Part shown: in pieces, positions 1-10,233 of the stretch
Layout: every line of letters starts with the position of its first letter
How positions within the stretch are numbered: the first letter of the stretch is position 1
NCBI GenBank assembly: GCA_004764695.1
Contig: SMSO01000034.1
Coordinates: 2,612,501-2,676,500 of the forward strand
Direction of reading: 5' to 3'
From: Schizochytrium sp. TIO01
Taxonomy: Eukaryota; Sar; Bigyra; Thraustochytrida; Thraustochytriidae
DNA: 64,000 bases
Position numbers and translations under genes: made by a program
The notes under the pieces: generated by a model
The model's input: only the letters and a program-made list of their open reading frames with translations
Databases searched by the model: none
Told to the model about the DNA's origin: nothing

Positions 1-1575
1 AAGTTTATTTGGCCGCTCGGGGAAACAAAGCATAACTCTTAATTGTATAAAGAAACTCAAGCAAAAAGTATGTCGAGTTTATGCCGCCGTTGCTGTAAAA
101 ATGAGAGCGCGAATTGTGAACAGAAACAGATTAAGAGGTCAAACAGATGAATTGATTGACTGTCTCAAAAACTTTCCAGGTCTTCGAAGGCAAACACCAA
201 GCAAACAAAGGCTTACTCTGGAGACCTCGTCTTTTCGTGTCTGCATTATGGACTGCCATGTTCAAGAGGTTTTTTTATCGAGAAGGTTAATTTGAGACGC
301 ACCTAGGACGAAGTTTGTAAAGAAACAATGAACCTTCCAGTGACAGACAGCTCTCTTCAGTTTAAAGTTTAGTGAAGCTGCGTCGCTTCATGAGGCCCTT
401 TATGCAGAACATACACGGTTCGGTTGACGCCATTTGGACATGTGTCCAAACCTCTAAAGCATTTTCACTGCTCAATATAAACATAGGGATTGGGCAAGTA
501 TAGCGGCTCTAACAGCTTCCAAATCCCACAGGCTATTTTCTATTTCTTTGTTCGAGGCCCTAGCGGCACTTTCCTCAATGAATCCTCGCAACTCTATTTT
601 CAGTTTCATCGCTTTCCATCCGTCTCTCCGGTCCTTTCCAAGGCTGCTCCTCCACCTGAGGCTTTCTAGCTTTAGTGAGCGACAATCCTTTGTCTCCCTT
701 TTTTCCAGTCTTTGTGAGATAGATCACTTCTTTCCCCAGCAACTTGCAAGTCGGTGCTTTCTCACAAAAGCAAAGGAGTTCACTTGATCAACACTCGACA
801 CTTCAGGCATATTTTTTGGTCCAGGCGTCCACGCATACATCACACAATCACCTCTCGAGCTAGACCTCATCAATATTTTGTAAGAAGCTTCATAAATCAA
901 TTATTTCCTCAAAGTTTATTCACCTCCCTCATAGAAGTGCGTTAATGATAACCATAGGACATAACTTTTTAGTCTTGTTAATAACTGCATGCCTAGCTAG
1001 CTAGATAGGTTGCTCAGCGATGACTTTTTTCGAGATGGGTGATCAAGTTATTCGGCTCCGTCTCATCTCATGCCAGTTTTCTGAAAGGCACCCTCACTAG
1101 TCAGCACACTAATTTTGTATTTTTACCGGGTTAAAGACTAAAGTGAAAGTAAAGCACTTTCATGAGTGCTTACCTGCCTACTTAAACCATTTTGTAGTTC
1201 AAGACCATGTAACGGATAGTCGCATACGGATGATGGTCAAGACTTTGGTTCCGAATAGGATATGGACCAGGCTAGTGAGATAAGCCAGATTCATAGAACA
1301 TAACTAGGAATACATACTAAAATAGTAGTATCAAATGTCTTGTGATTGGGAAGGAAGACGTTATCAAGGTTGTTGGATAAGGTAGAACGTAGCTAAAGTG
1401 TTTTACTCCTCCATGTAAGTGACGCTTTTAAAATGTTACATGATGTAATTACATTTAGTATAAGGTAGCGTGTGTGCTCAGAGGGATTGTAATAATTGAT
1501 GATGCAGTTGGTTCTATTCTGGAGTGATTTAAGAGAGAAGCTTAGTTGGAGAATTTAAGTCTTTAAAAGGGAGGT
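1..1575. other. intergenic, upstream of GPCR gene
   Basis: I see no supported gene here. Open frames are below 80 codons and lack recognisable motifs. The sequence is A+T-rich, and its last few hundred bases are presumably the promoter and 5' leader of the receptor gene that starts at 1576. I could not identify a convincing TATA box. Confidence 0.5.
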
Positions 1576-4500
1576 ATGACATTGCTGCAAAGCGGTTATA
1601 ACTGGACATCGCGCAACATGCGAAGCATTCTTGCTGTGGTCTTGTTAGTTGCGCAGGTTAGCGTGTCTGAGGTCGGCGCGCGGCCTGTGAGGCTGCTCGA
1701 CGACGGAACAGCATCGATCTTTCCAGCATGTTCAGCAAGTTATTCTACACAATGTGCGTTCGTTAACGCTTACAGGCTAGTGGAGTCTCTTTCTAGCACA
1801 TTAAGTCAGTCCACTGATGTCGATACTGTTCTTGAACAAGTAAGCAACAAAACCTATAACGGAGAAGATGCGCTGCACTTTGCTCCGTATATCTTAGAAA
1901 CAACGAATATGACATGTGTAGCGAACGGCCGAAATTCATCATTCAATGGCAAAACAATGGCGGAAATTGCGAAAACGTTTATGTCTGTTAATACCCTCCA
2001 AACTGGTCTCGAGGAAGAAATTCGAAAAGCAGTCAACGAAAGTGAAGATGGGTGGTTTAAGCTGTTTTTGTCATCTGAAGATCGACCAAATGAACCAATT
2101 TCTCATTATGGTTATGCAAAGAAGATTCTAGTCAACGCAACGCAGGATGAGTACATTATTCTAGCAGCCTTGGCCAAACGGAGTCTGCCTCGTATCGATA
2201 CAGTCACTTGCCCAAATGGAGTCAATCGGCTTTGTTCAATAACAAACGCGAGGGCGCTTATTGGAGATGCCCTTTCACGAGCCATGGATGTCACAACTGA
2301 GGAAGAGCTTATGGAGGTATGGACAGACATAGCATATCCTACTGATACATCCCTTGCGGATGGCAGATGGTATGTCTTTGCGCTTGAAAGATTAACCCCT
2401 CAGACTATTGTTGGGCACATAAATCTGAACTATATTGGGATGGCTTACTACACCTTGATTAAGTCGTTGCAACCACACTTGAATGAAGAGGAGGTTCTCG
2501 AGCAAGAACTACTCTTTGAAGTTGCTGGTGAAAATGGAGGCACTTGGCTTGCATACAATTTTAGTCTTGGTTCTGAAGCTGTGTTACCTAAAGTGAGTTA
2601 CATTGCAGGCTTTCAACGATTTGGTGTTGAGTATATTTTGGGTACTGGTTTTAACCATTTGAGAGATCCTGAGGTTAAAGCAGCTTTCTGTACCCAGTGT
2701 GAAGCGAACAACAATGCTCCTTGCGCAATTGGCAACACACAAAGCTTAGTTGCGCATGCTGAAGTAGGATTTCTCATTAATGTATCAAAGTCAGAAGCAG
2801 TAGAGAGACTGCACTCTGGTTCGGAGTATAAGATGGCAGGCAATTTTGGCATTGTTTTGGTGCGTTATGATGGTAATTTAGAAGCTGATAGCCTTCTGAC
2901 TTCGTCTACAAGCCTCAATGAGTCCCTGGCTGCTCGCTATATTGATGAAGATGAGACGGACTTAATTCATGAATTACTGAAAGATAAGGCTAATCAGGGT
3001 GGAGGGTGGATCAAGCTTCCCGGATCTCCGTCACACCCCGATTTTGTGGCTCTTGTTCGTAAAATCAGCAAATACAATGAAGCTTATTACCTTTTCACAG
3101 GTTACGCGGACCAGCACCCTTCTGTTACTAGCAACTGCTCTTCTCATTTTGATGATAAGTGCGCTGAGGAGAATACAAAAGCAGTTGTTGGTCAAATTGT
3201 AACAGCAATCCAATTGACTACTTCAGATGCGGAATTTCAGACTATCTTAGACGACATTAACTCAGGAGTAAACGGAACCTTAACCTTGCCGCCAGACTTT
3301 TACGGAATCTTACTCAATGAGGAGTATGAAATGATTGCATTTGGCGGTGAAGAGGAACGTGGGGATTGGAATGCCAGTATCATTGAATCCTACCTCAAGT
3401 TTGTACAGCAACGCCAATATGTGACTTCACTTGGCAATGAGTTCCCGGATCTACTGCATGTGGCTGCATACGAGGTAGGAGGAAGCTATCTTGAAGTCGA
3501 ATGGAACCGCTCGAGCGACGATTCTTCTGAAATTAGGCACATTTTCACCCAGGTAGCAACCCGAACATCTGACTCGGGCATCGATCAGACCTATTATGTC
3601 TTGTCAATGTTTATCGCAAATCCTGAGCCAGCACAGTGTAATAGTGACAATGATTGTCCGGAAAACTCCTTTTGCGTCTTAGATGATCATGATCACGACG
3701 AGGAACATGGTTTATATCGATGCGCTTGTGGATTTTATTATAAGGCAGTTTTTGCTAAGGAGGTATCAGAATGCACCGAATCTCCAGTGAACATATATTC
3801 CATGACATGCGAGATCGATAGTAGTAAATTCAAGTTCTCGAGGATTAATGCTTTTGCACGATTTCTTGCAGCTCTTTGTATTTTACTAGCAGTCCTATGT
3901 CTAGTTTGGACCACTAGAAGCATACGATCTCCAATACTTGTTGCATCGCAGCCTTTTCTACTTTACTTTATCATTGTAGGGGCCTTTCTTTCTTCGATAT
4001 CAATCATTTTAATAAGCATTGACGATTATGGAACTGTGTCAGCAGGATCTACGGGTCTCAGCGAAAAGGCTAATATGGCGTGCATGACTCAGTCATGGTT
4101 TTGGGGCCTTGGATTTATGTTCATGTTTTGTTCCATGTTTATTAAAATTCGTCGAGCTTCTCGAATTGTTAAAGGGACACAGAGAAACCTGCGTAGAATC
4201 AAAGGGATCTCCTTGAAAAACGCACTAAGCTCAATGGCGGTGCTCTTTTCCATCGAGATCATTCTTTTAGCAACTTGGTCGATTAAAGCACCTTTAAAAC
4301 TCGTTCGGTTCGAGAATAACCCGAATAATGCTTCGTGTGAACACCCCGACGCTTCCTTCTATTTTGCACTAATTTTTCTTTATCATTCGGCCTTGATGAT
4401 TTATGGTGTCTTTCTCGGGCTAAAGTGTCGTAATGTCAACGGACTATATGATGAGGTTAAATACCTAAATTTAGGAATGCAGAGCTATTTACAGGTCAAT

Positions 4501-4734
4501 GTAGTCACTTGCCTAGTCCTTTTCCTAGTAAAAGAAGATACAGTGTCTGCTATATTTAGCTCTGCAACATGGATTTTCCTGAACACCACCACAACTTTGT
4601 GCTTCATTTTTACCCCCAAGATGTATTTTAGTTATTATAGTACTCCAACCTCCACTTCAGTCGATGTTTCGGAATCTGGGAAACGGACTACATTGCGTTC
4701 TTACAAAGGTTCGTATATTGAATCTGTTCATTAG
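1576..4734 (+). CDS. class C G-protein-coupled receptor with four Cache-like repeats and an EGF-like module
   Basis: The 1052-residue protein appears to be a plasma-membrane receptor. A hydrophobic signal peptide lies near residues 15-35; the second Met (residue 15, base 1618) would give a more classic signal peptide than Met1. Four tandem ectodomain repeats of about 150-160 residues follow, each opening with a Cys-X7-Cys pair (C52/C60, C212/C220, C375/C383, C521/C529). Repeat 2 ends with W..Y....PK.SY and GTGF near 324-359, resembling the end of sCache_2 domains. A Cys-rich EGF-like stretch follows (about 688-735), then seven hydrophobic helices (about 758-1015) ending in FTPK, like the class C FxPK motif. 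Several N-glycosylation sequons occur in the ectodomain. Cache plus EGF-like plus class C 7TM is the layout known for GPR158/GPR179. The C-terminal tail is short (about 35 residues). The 7TM class is fairly sure; the Cache assignment rests on motifs; the ligand is unknown. Confidence 0.85.
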   Translation: MTLLQSGYNWTSRNMRSILAVVLLVAQVSVSEVGARPVRLLDDGTASIFPACSASYSTQCAFVNAYRLVESLSSTLSQSTDVDTVLEQVSNKTYNGEDALHFAPYILETTNMTCVANGRNSSFNGKTMAEIAKTFMSVNTLQTGLEEEIRKAVNESEDGWFKLFLSSEDRPNEPISHYGYAKKILVNATQDEYIILAALAKRSLPRIDTVTCPNGVNRLCSITNARALIGDALSRAMDVTTEEELMEVWTDIAYPTDTSLADGRWYVFALERLTPQTIVGHINLNYIGMAYYTLIKSLQPHLNEEEVLEQELLFEVAGENGGTWLAYNFSLGSEAVLPKVSYIAGFQRFGVEYILGTGFNHLRDPEVKAAFCTQCEANNNAPCAIGNTQSLVAHAEVGFLINVSKSEAVERLHSGSEYKMAGNFGIVLVRYDGNLEADSLLTSSTSLNESLAARYIDEDETDLIHELLKDKANQGGGWIKLPGSPSHPDFVALVRKISKYNEAYYLFTGYADQHPSVTSNCSSHFDDKCAEENTKAVVGQIVTAIQLTTSDAEFQTILDDINSGVNGTLTLPPDFYGILLNEEYEMIAFGGEEERGDWNASIIESYLKFVQQRQYVTSLGNEFPDLLHVAAYEVGGSYLEVEWNRSSDDSSEIRHIFTQVATRTSDSGIDQTYYVLSMFIANPEPAQCNSDNDCPENSFCVLDDHDHDEEHGLYRCACGFYYKAVFAKEVSECTESPVNIYSMTCEIDSSKFKFSRINAFARFLAALCILLAVLCLVWTTRSIRSPILVASQPFLLYFIIVGAFLSSISIILISIDDYGTVSAGSTGLSEKANMACMTQSWFWGLGFMFMFCSMFIKIRRASRIVKGTQRNLRRIKGISLKNALSSMAVLFSIEIILLATWSIKAPLKLVRFENNPNNASCEHPDASFYFALIFLYHSALMIYGVFLGLKCRNVNGLYDEVKYLNLGMQSYLQVNVVTCLVLFLVKEDTVSAIFSSATWIFLNTTTTLCFIFTPKMYFSYYSTPTSTSVDVSESGKRTTLRSYKGSYIESVH

Positions 4735-4775
4735 TAAGTGTCTAATGCGCTGTATTTTACATTGTGGTATATCTT

Positions 4776-4781
4776 AATAAA
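4776..4781 (+). promoter_or_regulatory. poly(A) signal candidate of GPCR gene
   Basis: AATAAA lies about 40 bases after the receptor stop codon. The remaining stretch to the converging FMO gene at 5064 is short, A+T-rich and without other features. Confidence 0.5.
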
Positions 4782-5063
4782 GAATCAGGCCACTCGTAAA
4801 AGTATTTTGTTTACCCAAGGCTACGTAGCATGCTTCTTTTTCTAATATTGTTGTGTTCTAAGACAGAGAAGCGTGAAGACGAGAAACACAGAACGCATGA
4901 AACTTGGCATATCTTTTCTTACCTGTTCCTCTTTAGTACTTGAAAATAACCATTTAATCTTAGAAGGAGCTAAAAACTGAAATGTCTGAAATTAATTTGA
5001 TCTTTAAAACTCTTGAATATTACTAGGGTACTCTTGAAGACACATTATAATAATTCAGGATGC

Positions 5064-7133
5064 TTAAATTGACTCAAAGTCGTTTCGAAAACTTTTCTCT
5101 TTTGCCGACGCTGCTGCAATTTTCCGAGTGTCAGCTGTACTTGTTTGCATGGCCTTAGAGTCCTTGTTAAGTTCGAGAGAATGTTCATCTTCTTCACCAA
5201 GCCTCTTGAGATAGGCAATGTTTTGAGCCTTGCGATCCTTGATACGCACGCTTGTGGCATAACCTAGAAGTCCTGCGTAGACGACGGCTCCTTGCAAAAC
5301 CGCGCCAAGCGCTAATTGTACGAGCATTGTTGTAAACCAGTTATGCTTAGGCTTAGGCGTTCCTTTTTTAGGCCCAGAAACAAAATCGCCGTCCAGGGTC
5401 TCGAAGTATAAGCGTTCAATGTATTCTTCTGCCTTGCGGTAAGCACCAGGTCCGACCAAACGGTACTGAAAGGAATTGACAGCAAGGGAGGTACCACCAA
5501 AATACCAGTGCCAAATTGCCGTCGGCCGCTCAATTAAGAGCCTTCCGAGAGAGGGCAAGTTATTCATGTCAGCATAAAGCTCGTCGTAGTACAATGTACC
5601 AATTCCATGCTGGGTCTTAAGTTGCTCACGATCAATGTACTGTGCAGCAAGGGCCATGCGAGTGTCGATCATGTCCTGAGTCATCACTTCTGGGCTTGGA
5701 AGCTTAATTTCTCCTTGTAGTATCCGTCCATAGTAATGACTTTGAACTTCGGCTCCCATAAACGTTGCTGTTTGAATAAAGTTGATAAAAGCGATAGGTG
5801 TATAAGGGTCATCAGCAGTTTGGGGAATGGCCAAGAATCCTTTGTACAATGGAACGTCGGTACCTTCGCGACCAAAGCGCATGTCGGCGGTACATTTGGG
5901 GTCGACGAATCCGGCTGATGAGCGAAAGCCAGTACAAAAGATGACAACATCAGCCTCGATCTTTTCCTCTTCGCCATTTACCCCCCCAAGTACAACACAG
6001 GAAACCCCATTTCCGTCAGTTTCGAATCGCTTCAGAGACTTGTGTACTTTAATCTTGCCTGCCTCTAGCTGTTCATGGATTGTAGGCCCGAACATACCAG
6101 TGACAAGCTCGTGTTGTTGATGCATACGATGCTTTGGTTTAAGCCCATGCTTGTTGATGATGGCTTGGTCTTCAGCATTTGCTCTTTCGCGTACTTCAGC
6201 CAGCCACCACCAGGGAATTCGAAAGAAAGAGTCAATGTAAGACCGACCGGCTCCTGCAATGCTTAAATTTTCCTCTCCTGGCATAGTCTTTGAGAGCCAG
6301 AGGCCCGAACGACTCACCCAGTGGGTTTCACCAGCATTTTCGCTGGACTCGGTAACGATGTCTAATCCCGAATTGCCAACACCGACAACAATAACCTTGG
6401 AGTTCTTATCGATACCATGCTTCGTAGGATATTTATACATGCTGCTATGGAGTGTCTTTATGGGGGTCTCATCCAAGCCTGGAAAGTGAGGAATGTATCC
6501 CGCAGCACCATGCCGACCAGTGCAAATAAGCACGCCATCAAAAAAATCTTCATATTTTTCTCCAGTGACAACGTCCCGAGATTGGACACTCCACAAACCT
6601 GGTGTAGAAGACTTGGTAATCCATTCAACCTCACGACCAAACGTAATGTACTTGTTGAGTTGAAACTCCTTTACATTAGCTTCGAGGTACTCCACAAGCT
6701 GGGTATTATGCGTAAAAACTGGAGAACCCTTGGGATACGGCATGTCACCATAAGAATTAATGTCACGTGGGGTATCAATATACACTGATTTGTACACGGA
6801 AGGTGCATTCTCATCCTCTTTGTACCGCCAAAATCCCGCGACATCGTCTCCCTTTTCATAACAGACAACTTCAAGGCCTTCTTCGAGACAACTCTTGATC
6901 GCACCAATACCAGTGATGCCAGTACCAACAACAAGACAGCGCTTTACAGGGACTCCTGTCTTATCCGCCTTAGCCTTTGACTCAGATTGTTTTTGTGCAA
7001 TTAGCTCATGCGGGTCTTCAGGTAGCTTGTGTGCTGCACTGATGAGCTTTTGCAACACCTTGAGTGCTATTAGGGCACCGGCAGTACCCACAACTCGCCG
7101 CGCCCATTTACTTTTCAGTAAACTGTCTTGCAT
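5064..7133 (-). CDS. flavin-containing monooxygenase (FMO-like)
   Basis: Likely FAD- and NADPH-dependent oxygenation of soft-nucleophile or carbonyl substrates; the substrate cannot be read from sequence. I place the start at the ATG at 7133, giving 689 residues; the open frame runs 12 codons further up, but only to a TTG. Visible motifs: FAD Gly-rich loop GTGITG (70-75), an FMO-type F.G.........H...Y motif (217-233), NADPH loop GVGNSG (251-256) and FCTGF (399-403) matching the conserved C-terminal FATGY. An N-terminal hydrophobic stretch (about 14-31) and a C-terminal one (about 597-628) suggest membrane anchoring, as in ER-bound FMOs. The protein is longer than typical FMOs (about 450-550 residues) because of the N-terminal leader and a charged tail after the last hydrophobic segment. 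It converges on the upstream GPCR gene. Confidence 0.9.
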   Translation of the reverse strand: MQDSLLKSKWARRVVGTAGALIALKVLQKLISAAHKLPEDPHELIAQKQSESKAKADKTGVPVKRCLVVGTGITGIGAIKSCLEEGLEVVCYEKGDDVAGFWRYKEDENAPSVYKSVYIDTPRDINSYGDMPYPKGSPVFTHNTQLVEYLEANVKEFQLNKYITFGREVEWITKSSTPGLWSVQSRDVVTGEKYEDFFDGVLICTGRHGAAGYIPHFPGLDETPIKTLHSSMYKYPTKHGIDKNSKVIVVGVGNSGLDIVTESSENAGETHWVSRSGLWLSKTMPGEENLSIAGAGRSYIDSFFRIPWWWLAEVRERANAEDQAIINKHGLKPKHRMHQQHELVTGMFGPTIHEQLEAGKIKVHKSLKRFETDGNGVSCVVLGGVNGEEEKIEADVVIFCTGFRSSAGFVDPKCTADMRFGREGTDVPLYKGFLAIPQTADDPYTPIAFINFIQTATFMGAEVQSHYYGRILQGEIKLPSPEVMTQDMIDTRMALAAQYIDREQLKTQHGIGTLYYDELYADMNNLPSLGRLLIERPTAIWHWYFGGTSLAVNSFQYRLVGPGAYRKAEEYIERLYFETLDGDFVSGPKKGTPKPKHNWFTTMLVQLALGAVLQGAVVYAGLLGYATSVRIKDRKAQNIAYLKRLGEEDEHSLELNKDSKAMQTSTADTRKIAAASAKEKSFRNDFESI

Positions 7134-8169
7134 CGTGTCCTGTTTTCTTGCTCGCGTTTCGCCCGTCAATCGGGTATGCCTTTTGTAGGTGGCAGGATTA
7201 ATTCAGGGTTTGCTGATTTTATCTCCTCCCGCTGCTCATCACGATATAATTTAGCTTGTCTCAGGATGCTTCGTGGCACTACGTATTACTCTTTTACTAT
7301 GTTTCGTTTCATCAACATTGATTTCTTGTCGGTCCGTCTGTTAGGTCCATTTGTCTACGTCAGATTTCTTTATTATTATTCTCCTGACATACGCTTATTA
7401 CTATACAAATATAAATATATCGTAGGCCGTCTTCCTTGCTTCGACTTGGTTCCCAGGGAAGGCGTATCTTGCATCCGCACACAGTGCAAATGTGTCGGTC
7501 TTCTCTGACCATCGGACCACTAAAATATATATCATCTCGTAGGGCCCAAAGGAACGACAATATCTTCATTTGCTCATACCAGTGAGCTGGCCGCAACTCT
7601 GTGTCAAGAGTCTAGCTGACCAACTCCTCCACGCCAATCTAAAGCTGATGAATAAGTGAGCAAAGACACTAAGTGCCGGTACCTATTTCGTTTAATTGCT
7701 CACTTCTTTGTCACTAGTGTTTATTTAAGAAGCAGTATGTTGTCTCTTTCTTTCAGTTTGACACACGTTTGCGTCAAGGTTTGCGCAGCGAGGACACAAC
7801 TATCTATTTGTCGCACTTACAGCCCGAAGAGGAATCGATGTCAAGATGTAGGAGCTCAGCTTCGCTAAAAGCACTATGGAATATTATTCTTATTTCCCAT
7901 CTGCAGAAAATCCTTCTGTCCGCTACGTGTCGATCTAGATCATCATTATTTCTTCGTTGCGGACGGAGGTCGCGTGTTAACATCTGGGATCAAGGATTAA
8001 CATAGCTCGACGAAACGTCCGTTTTTCCTAATAATGCGGCGCAGTGGTTGCGAAGATCCACCGCGACCCTCAAATGCTTGGTAAAAAATAAGAATATCTT
8101 CAAAAGGTAAGGTTGGAGTTAAACTAAACATAAGATCATGGAATTAAGAATCAATACAATACTATAGTA
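7134..8169. other. intergenic between FMO and TIR genes
   Basis: About 1 kb lies between two minus-strand genes, so it should hold the FMO promoter and the 3' end of the TIR gene. Open frames here are short and motif-free. I see nothing else. Confidence 0.5.
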
Positions 8170-10233
8170 CTAGGGAGCGGCTTCTTGTAGAGAGGCGACA
8201 AGAGCCTGAACTTGCTCCAGCTTGCGATATTTAAGAGGCTGGACCTTGAGATTAAAGAGCCAATGCGTAACATTCATAACGTCGATGGGGAGGACGCCAA
8301 GCGTGTCAAGGCAGACCCAGCCGCGGACATCAAAAAATGCAAGGATGTCCATGAATCCAAGGCTACGATAACGCAGGGGTGGAAAACGATTCTCATAGCT
8401 AATAGGGATACAAACCTTGCCATACCGCTGGGCATTGACAATTTCTACCCAGAAAGGGATTTCATGGAATGAATCCTCCGTGAGCAACAAAATAAAGATA
8501 TCGTGGTCCTCTATCATGTCGCGCATATCATCAAGCTCAAATTCTGATGATATATCAGTTTTGATGGTGTAACGTTCGCCAAGTTTGCGCCCAAGCGTAC
8601 GTTTAAGCCACTCAACGAAAGTGCTAGCCTCGCTCCCTGGTTGACGGCAAGATATAACAATGCTGTATTCCTTTGGAGGCTCCTCCTCCGCAGGTGGTTC
8701 TTCTTCTGCTTCTTGTTCGCCGGCCAAAGTAGCGGATACTGTTTCCCACATATAGGTGTACGCACTCGAGAAAACTCTGCCAACGAAATCATACATCATA
8801 GCAGCGGGTGTAGCTGGGGTTTCCTCTGCTGCCTCGCTGCCAGGAATTGCAACTGCAGTTTCTTCGTCTGGTTGTGCAGGTGCAAACGTTTCATGAAACC
8901 GTTCGCAAAGACCTTTCTCAGGAGCAGGTTCTTCAGGAGCAGGTTCTTCTTCTTCCTCCTTCTCGGGAAATGTAAAATCTACAAGACTTATAGGTGCCTC
9001 ACAATGAACGGTCTCTGTAAGGACTCCATTGTCAAAGGTTAAGTCCGCAATTACACAGTTTTTAGAAATGAGAAAACCTTTACCATGTGGAAGACCGTTC
9101 TCAAAATCGCAAATCATAACCGGTCGAGCAGCATTAGAAGCCACAATGAGTCCACGCCCGTGAAATTTCCCCCGCATAAAGGTACCAATATATGACAGCG
9201 TCTCAAATTCTGATTGAAGCCGAGGCAGTACAGCAATGTCAAACCAAACTGCATTGCGATCCTTAAAGTTTGGCACAGGCCAAAGCGCTTCAGCTACAAG
9301 GTCTTCTGGGAAAAGGCGCAAAAGATCATGTTTTTGGACAATTTCATTAAACAGGTTTTGCTGCTCTTTAAAGAGTGGTGCTCGGCGGGTAAAATCTTCA
9401 GCCATGAATTGACCCAGTTTGCGCTGCCGAGCGCCAGTATCCAGTTTACGCTGAATAAGCGTACGCGAGGATGCACCCAGTTGGTGCAAGAGCGCACTTG
9501 ATGCAAGCATACTGTGCGGTTGGTATGGCATAATAATGCCTCTGTAAATCGCTCCTGCTGAGCGCACTGCCGGGATGTACTCAACGCCGCAAGCGTCTAC
9601 ATTCACATCTCGGGGGCCATTGATGATTGCCATTTGCACACCATGGATAAGAGCGCCAATATAGTTGCCCATAAGGACTGAAGCTGCATCGAGCTGATTA
9701 CCGAGTGGCACGCCCCCTCGCAACGATCCTGAGGGAGTGGTGAACTTTTTCAGGGCACGCATTGATACGTCGTTAGCTACGGGTGCCCATAAAGACCCAT
9801 GATAGCTTTCTACAAGGCAGTTCACGGCATTCGGGATCCTGAGTCTCTTTTTGCCTCTTTGAGCGCCAAGCGAGACGACTTGGAGTTCTTCTTCAACCCT
9901 CCGCAGGGGTACGGGGTCTCCATCATCGTTTCCGGCTTTCCAGCTGGGCTGAAAGGCAATTCTGGTAAGTACCATGCGCGAGTCTGCATCAAGAAATTGC
10001 TCATGCGAAGGCCATCTCATTACCTCCCGCGTCATTGTGGATGTAGATGGTGGTGTTGAAGAAGACAAAACTGCCTCTGGGAGCTCCTCGAGACCCTCTT
10101 CGTCAGTGTCTTCGTCTGTCCCTGAAACGTCTTCTCTGTTTGTTCTGCCGATGCTGCAATTGCAACACGCCAGCTGCCGCAATGCTCCTTTCCTCGGCGG
10201 GCGCTCGTCTTGAATAGCAGGCCACGTCTCCAT
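8170..10233 (-). CDS. MORN-repeat protein with C-terminal TIR domain
   Basis: A 687-residue protein starting at an ATG. Residues 1-65 are acidic and low-complexity. Residues 140-340 are globular and unrecognised. About 346-404 hold two to three degenerate MORN-type units (YIGTFMRGKFHGRG; CDFENGLPHGKG; LTFDNG). Two Glu/Pro/Ala-rich linkers (about 425-440 and 508-521) flank a short possibly helical segment. Residues 523-620 resemble a TIR domain: opening strand YSIVISCRQ, DIFILLLTEDSF, then PFWVEI with E597 where catalytic TIR NADases carry their glutamate, then GKVCIPI. TIR domains act either as NAD-cleaving enzymes or as adaptor modules; MORN repeats often bind membrane lipid or scaffold cytoskeleton. 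No signal peptide or membrane helix is seen, so a cytoplasmic location is likely. The TIR call is by fold pattern; the NADase activity is inference. Confidence 0.7.
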   Translation of the reverse strand: METWPAIQDERPPRKGALRQLACCNCSIGRTNREDVSGTDEDTDEEGLEELPEAVLSSSTPPSTSTMTREVMRWPSHEQFLDADSRMVLTRIAFQPSWKAGNDDGDPVPLRRVEEELQVVSLGAQRGKKRLRIPNAVNCLVESYHGSLWAPVANDVSMRALKKFTTPSGSLRGGVPLGNQLDAASVLMGNYIGALIHGVQMAIINGPRDVNVDACGVEYIPAVRSAGAIYRGIIMPYQPHSMLASSALLHQLGASSRTLIQRKLDTGARQRKLGQFMAEDFTRRAPLFKEQQNLFNEIVQKHDLLRLFPEDLVAEALWPVPNFKDRNAVWFDIAVLPRLQSEFETLSYIGTFMRGKFHGRGLIVASNAARPVMICDFENGLPHGKGFLISKNCVIADLTFDNGVLTETVHCEAPISLVDFTFPEKEEEEEPAPEEPAPEKGLCERFHETFAPAQPDEETAVAIPGSEAAEETPATPAAMMYDFVGRVFSSAYTYMWETVSATLAGEQEAEEEPPAEEEPPKEYSIVISCRQPGSEASTFVEWLKRTLGRKLGERYTIKTDISSEFELDDMRDMIEDHDIFILLLTEDSFHEIPFWVEIVNAQRYGKVCIPISYENRFPPLRYRSLGFMDILAFFDVRGWVCLDTLGVLPIDVMNVTHWLFNLKVQPLKYRKLEQVQALVASLQEAAP

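Noticed and set aside
7134-7169. Upstream start of the FMO at 7169
   Set aside because: That codon is TTG; the first ATG in frame is at 7133.
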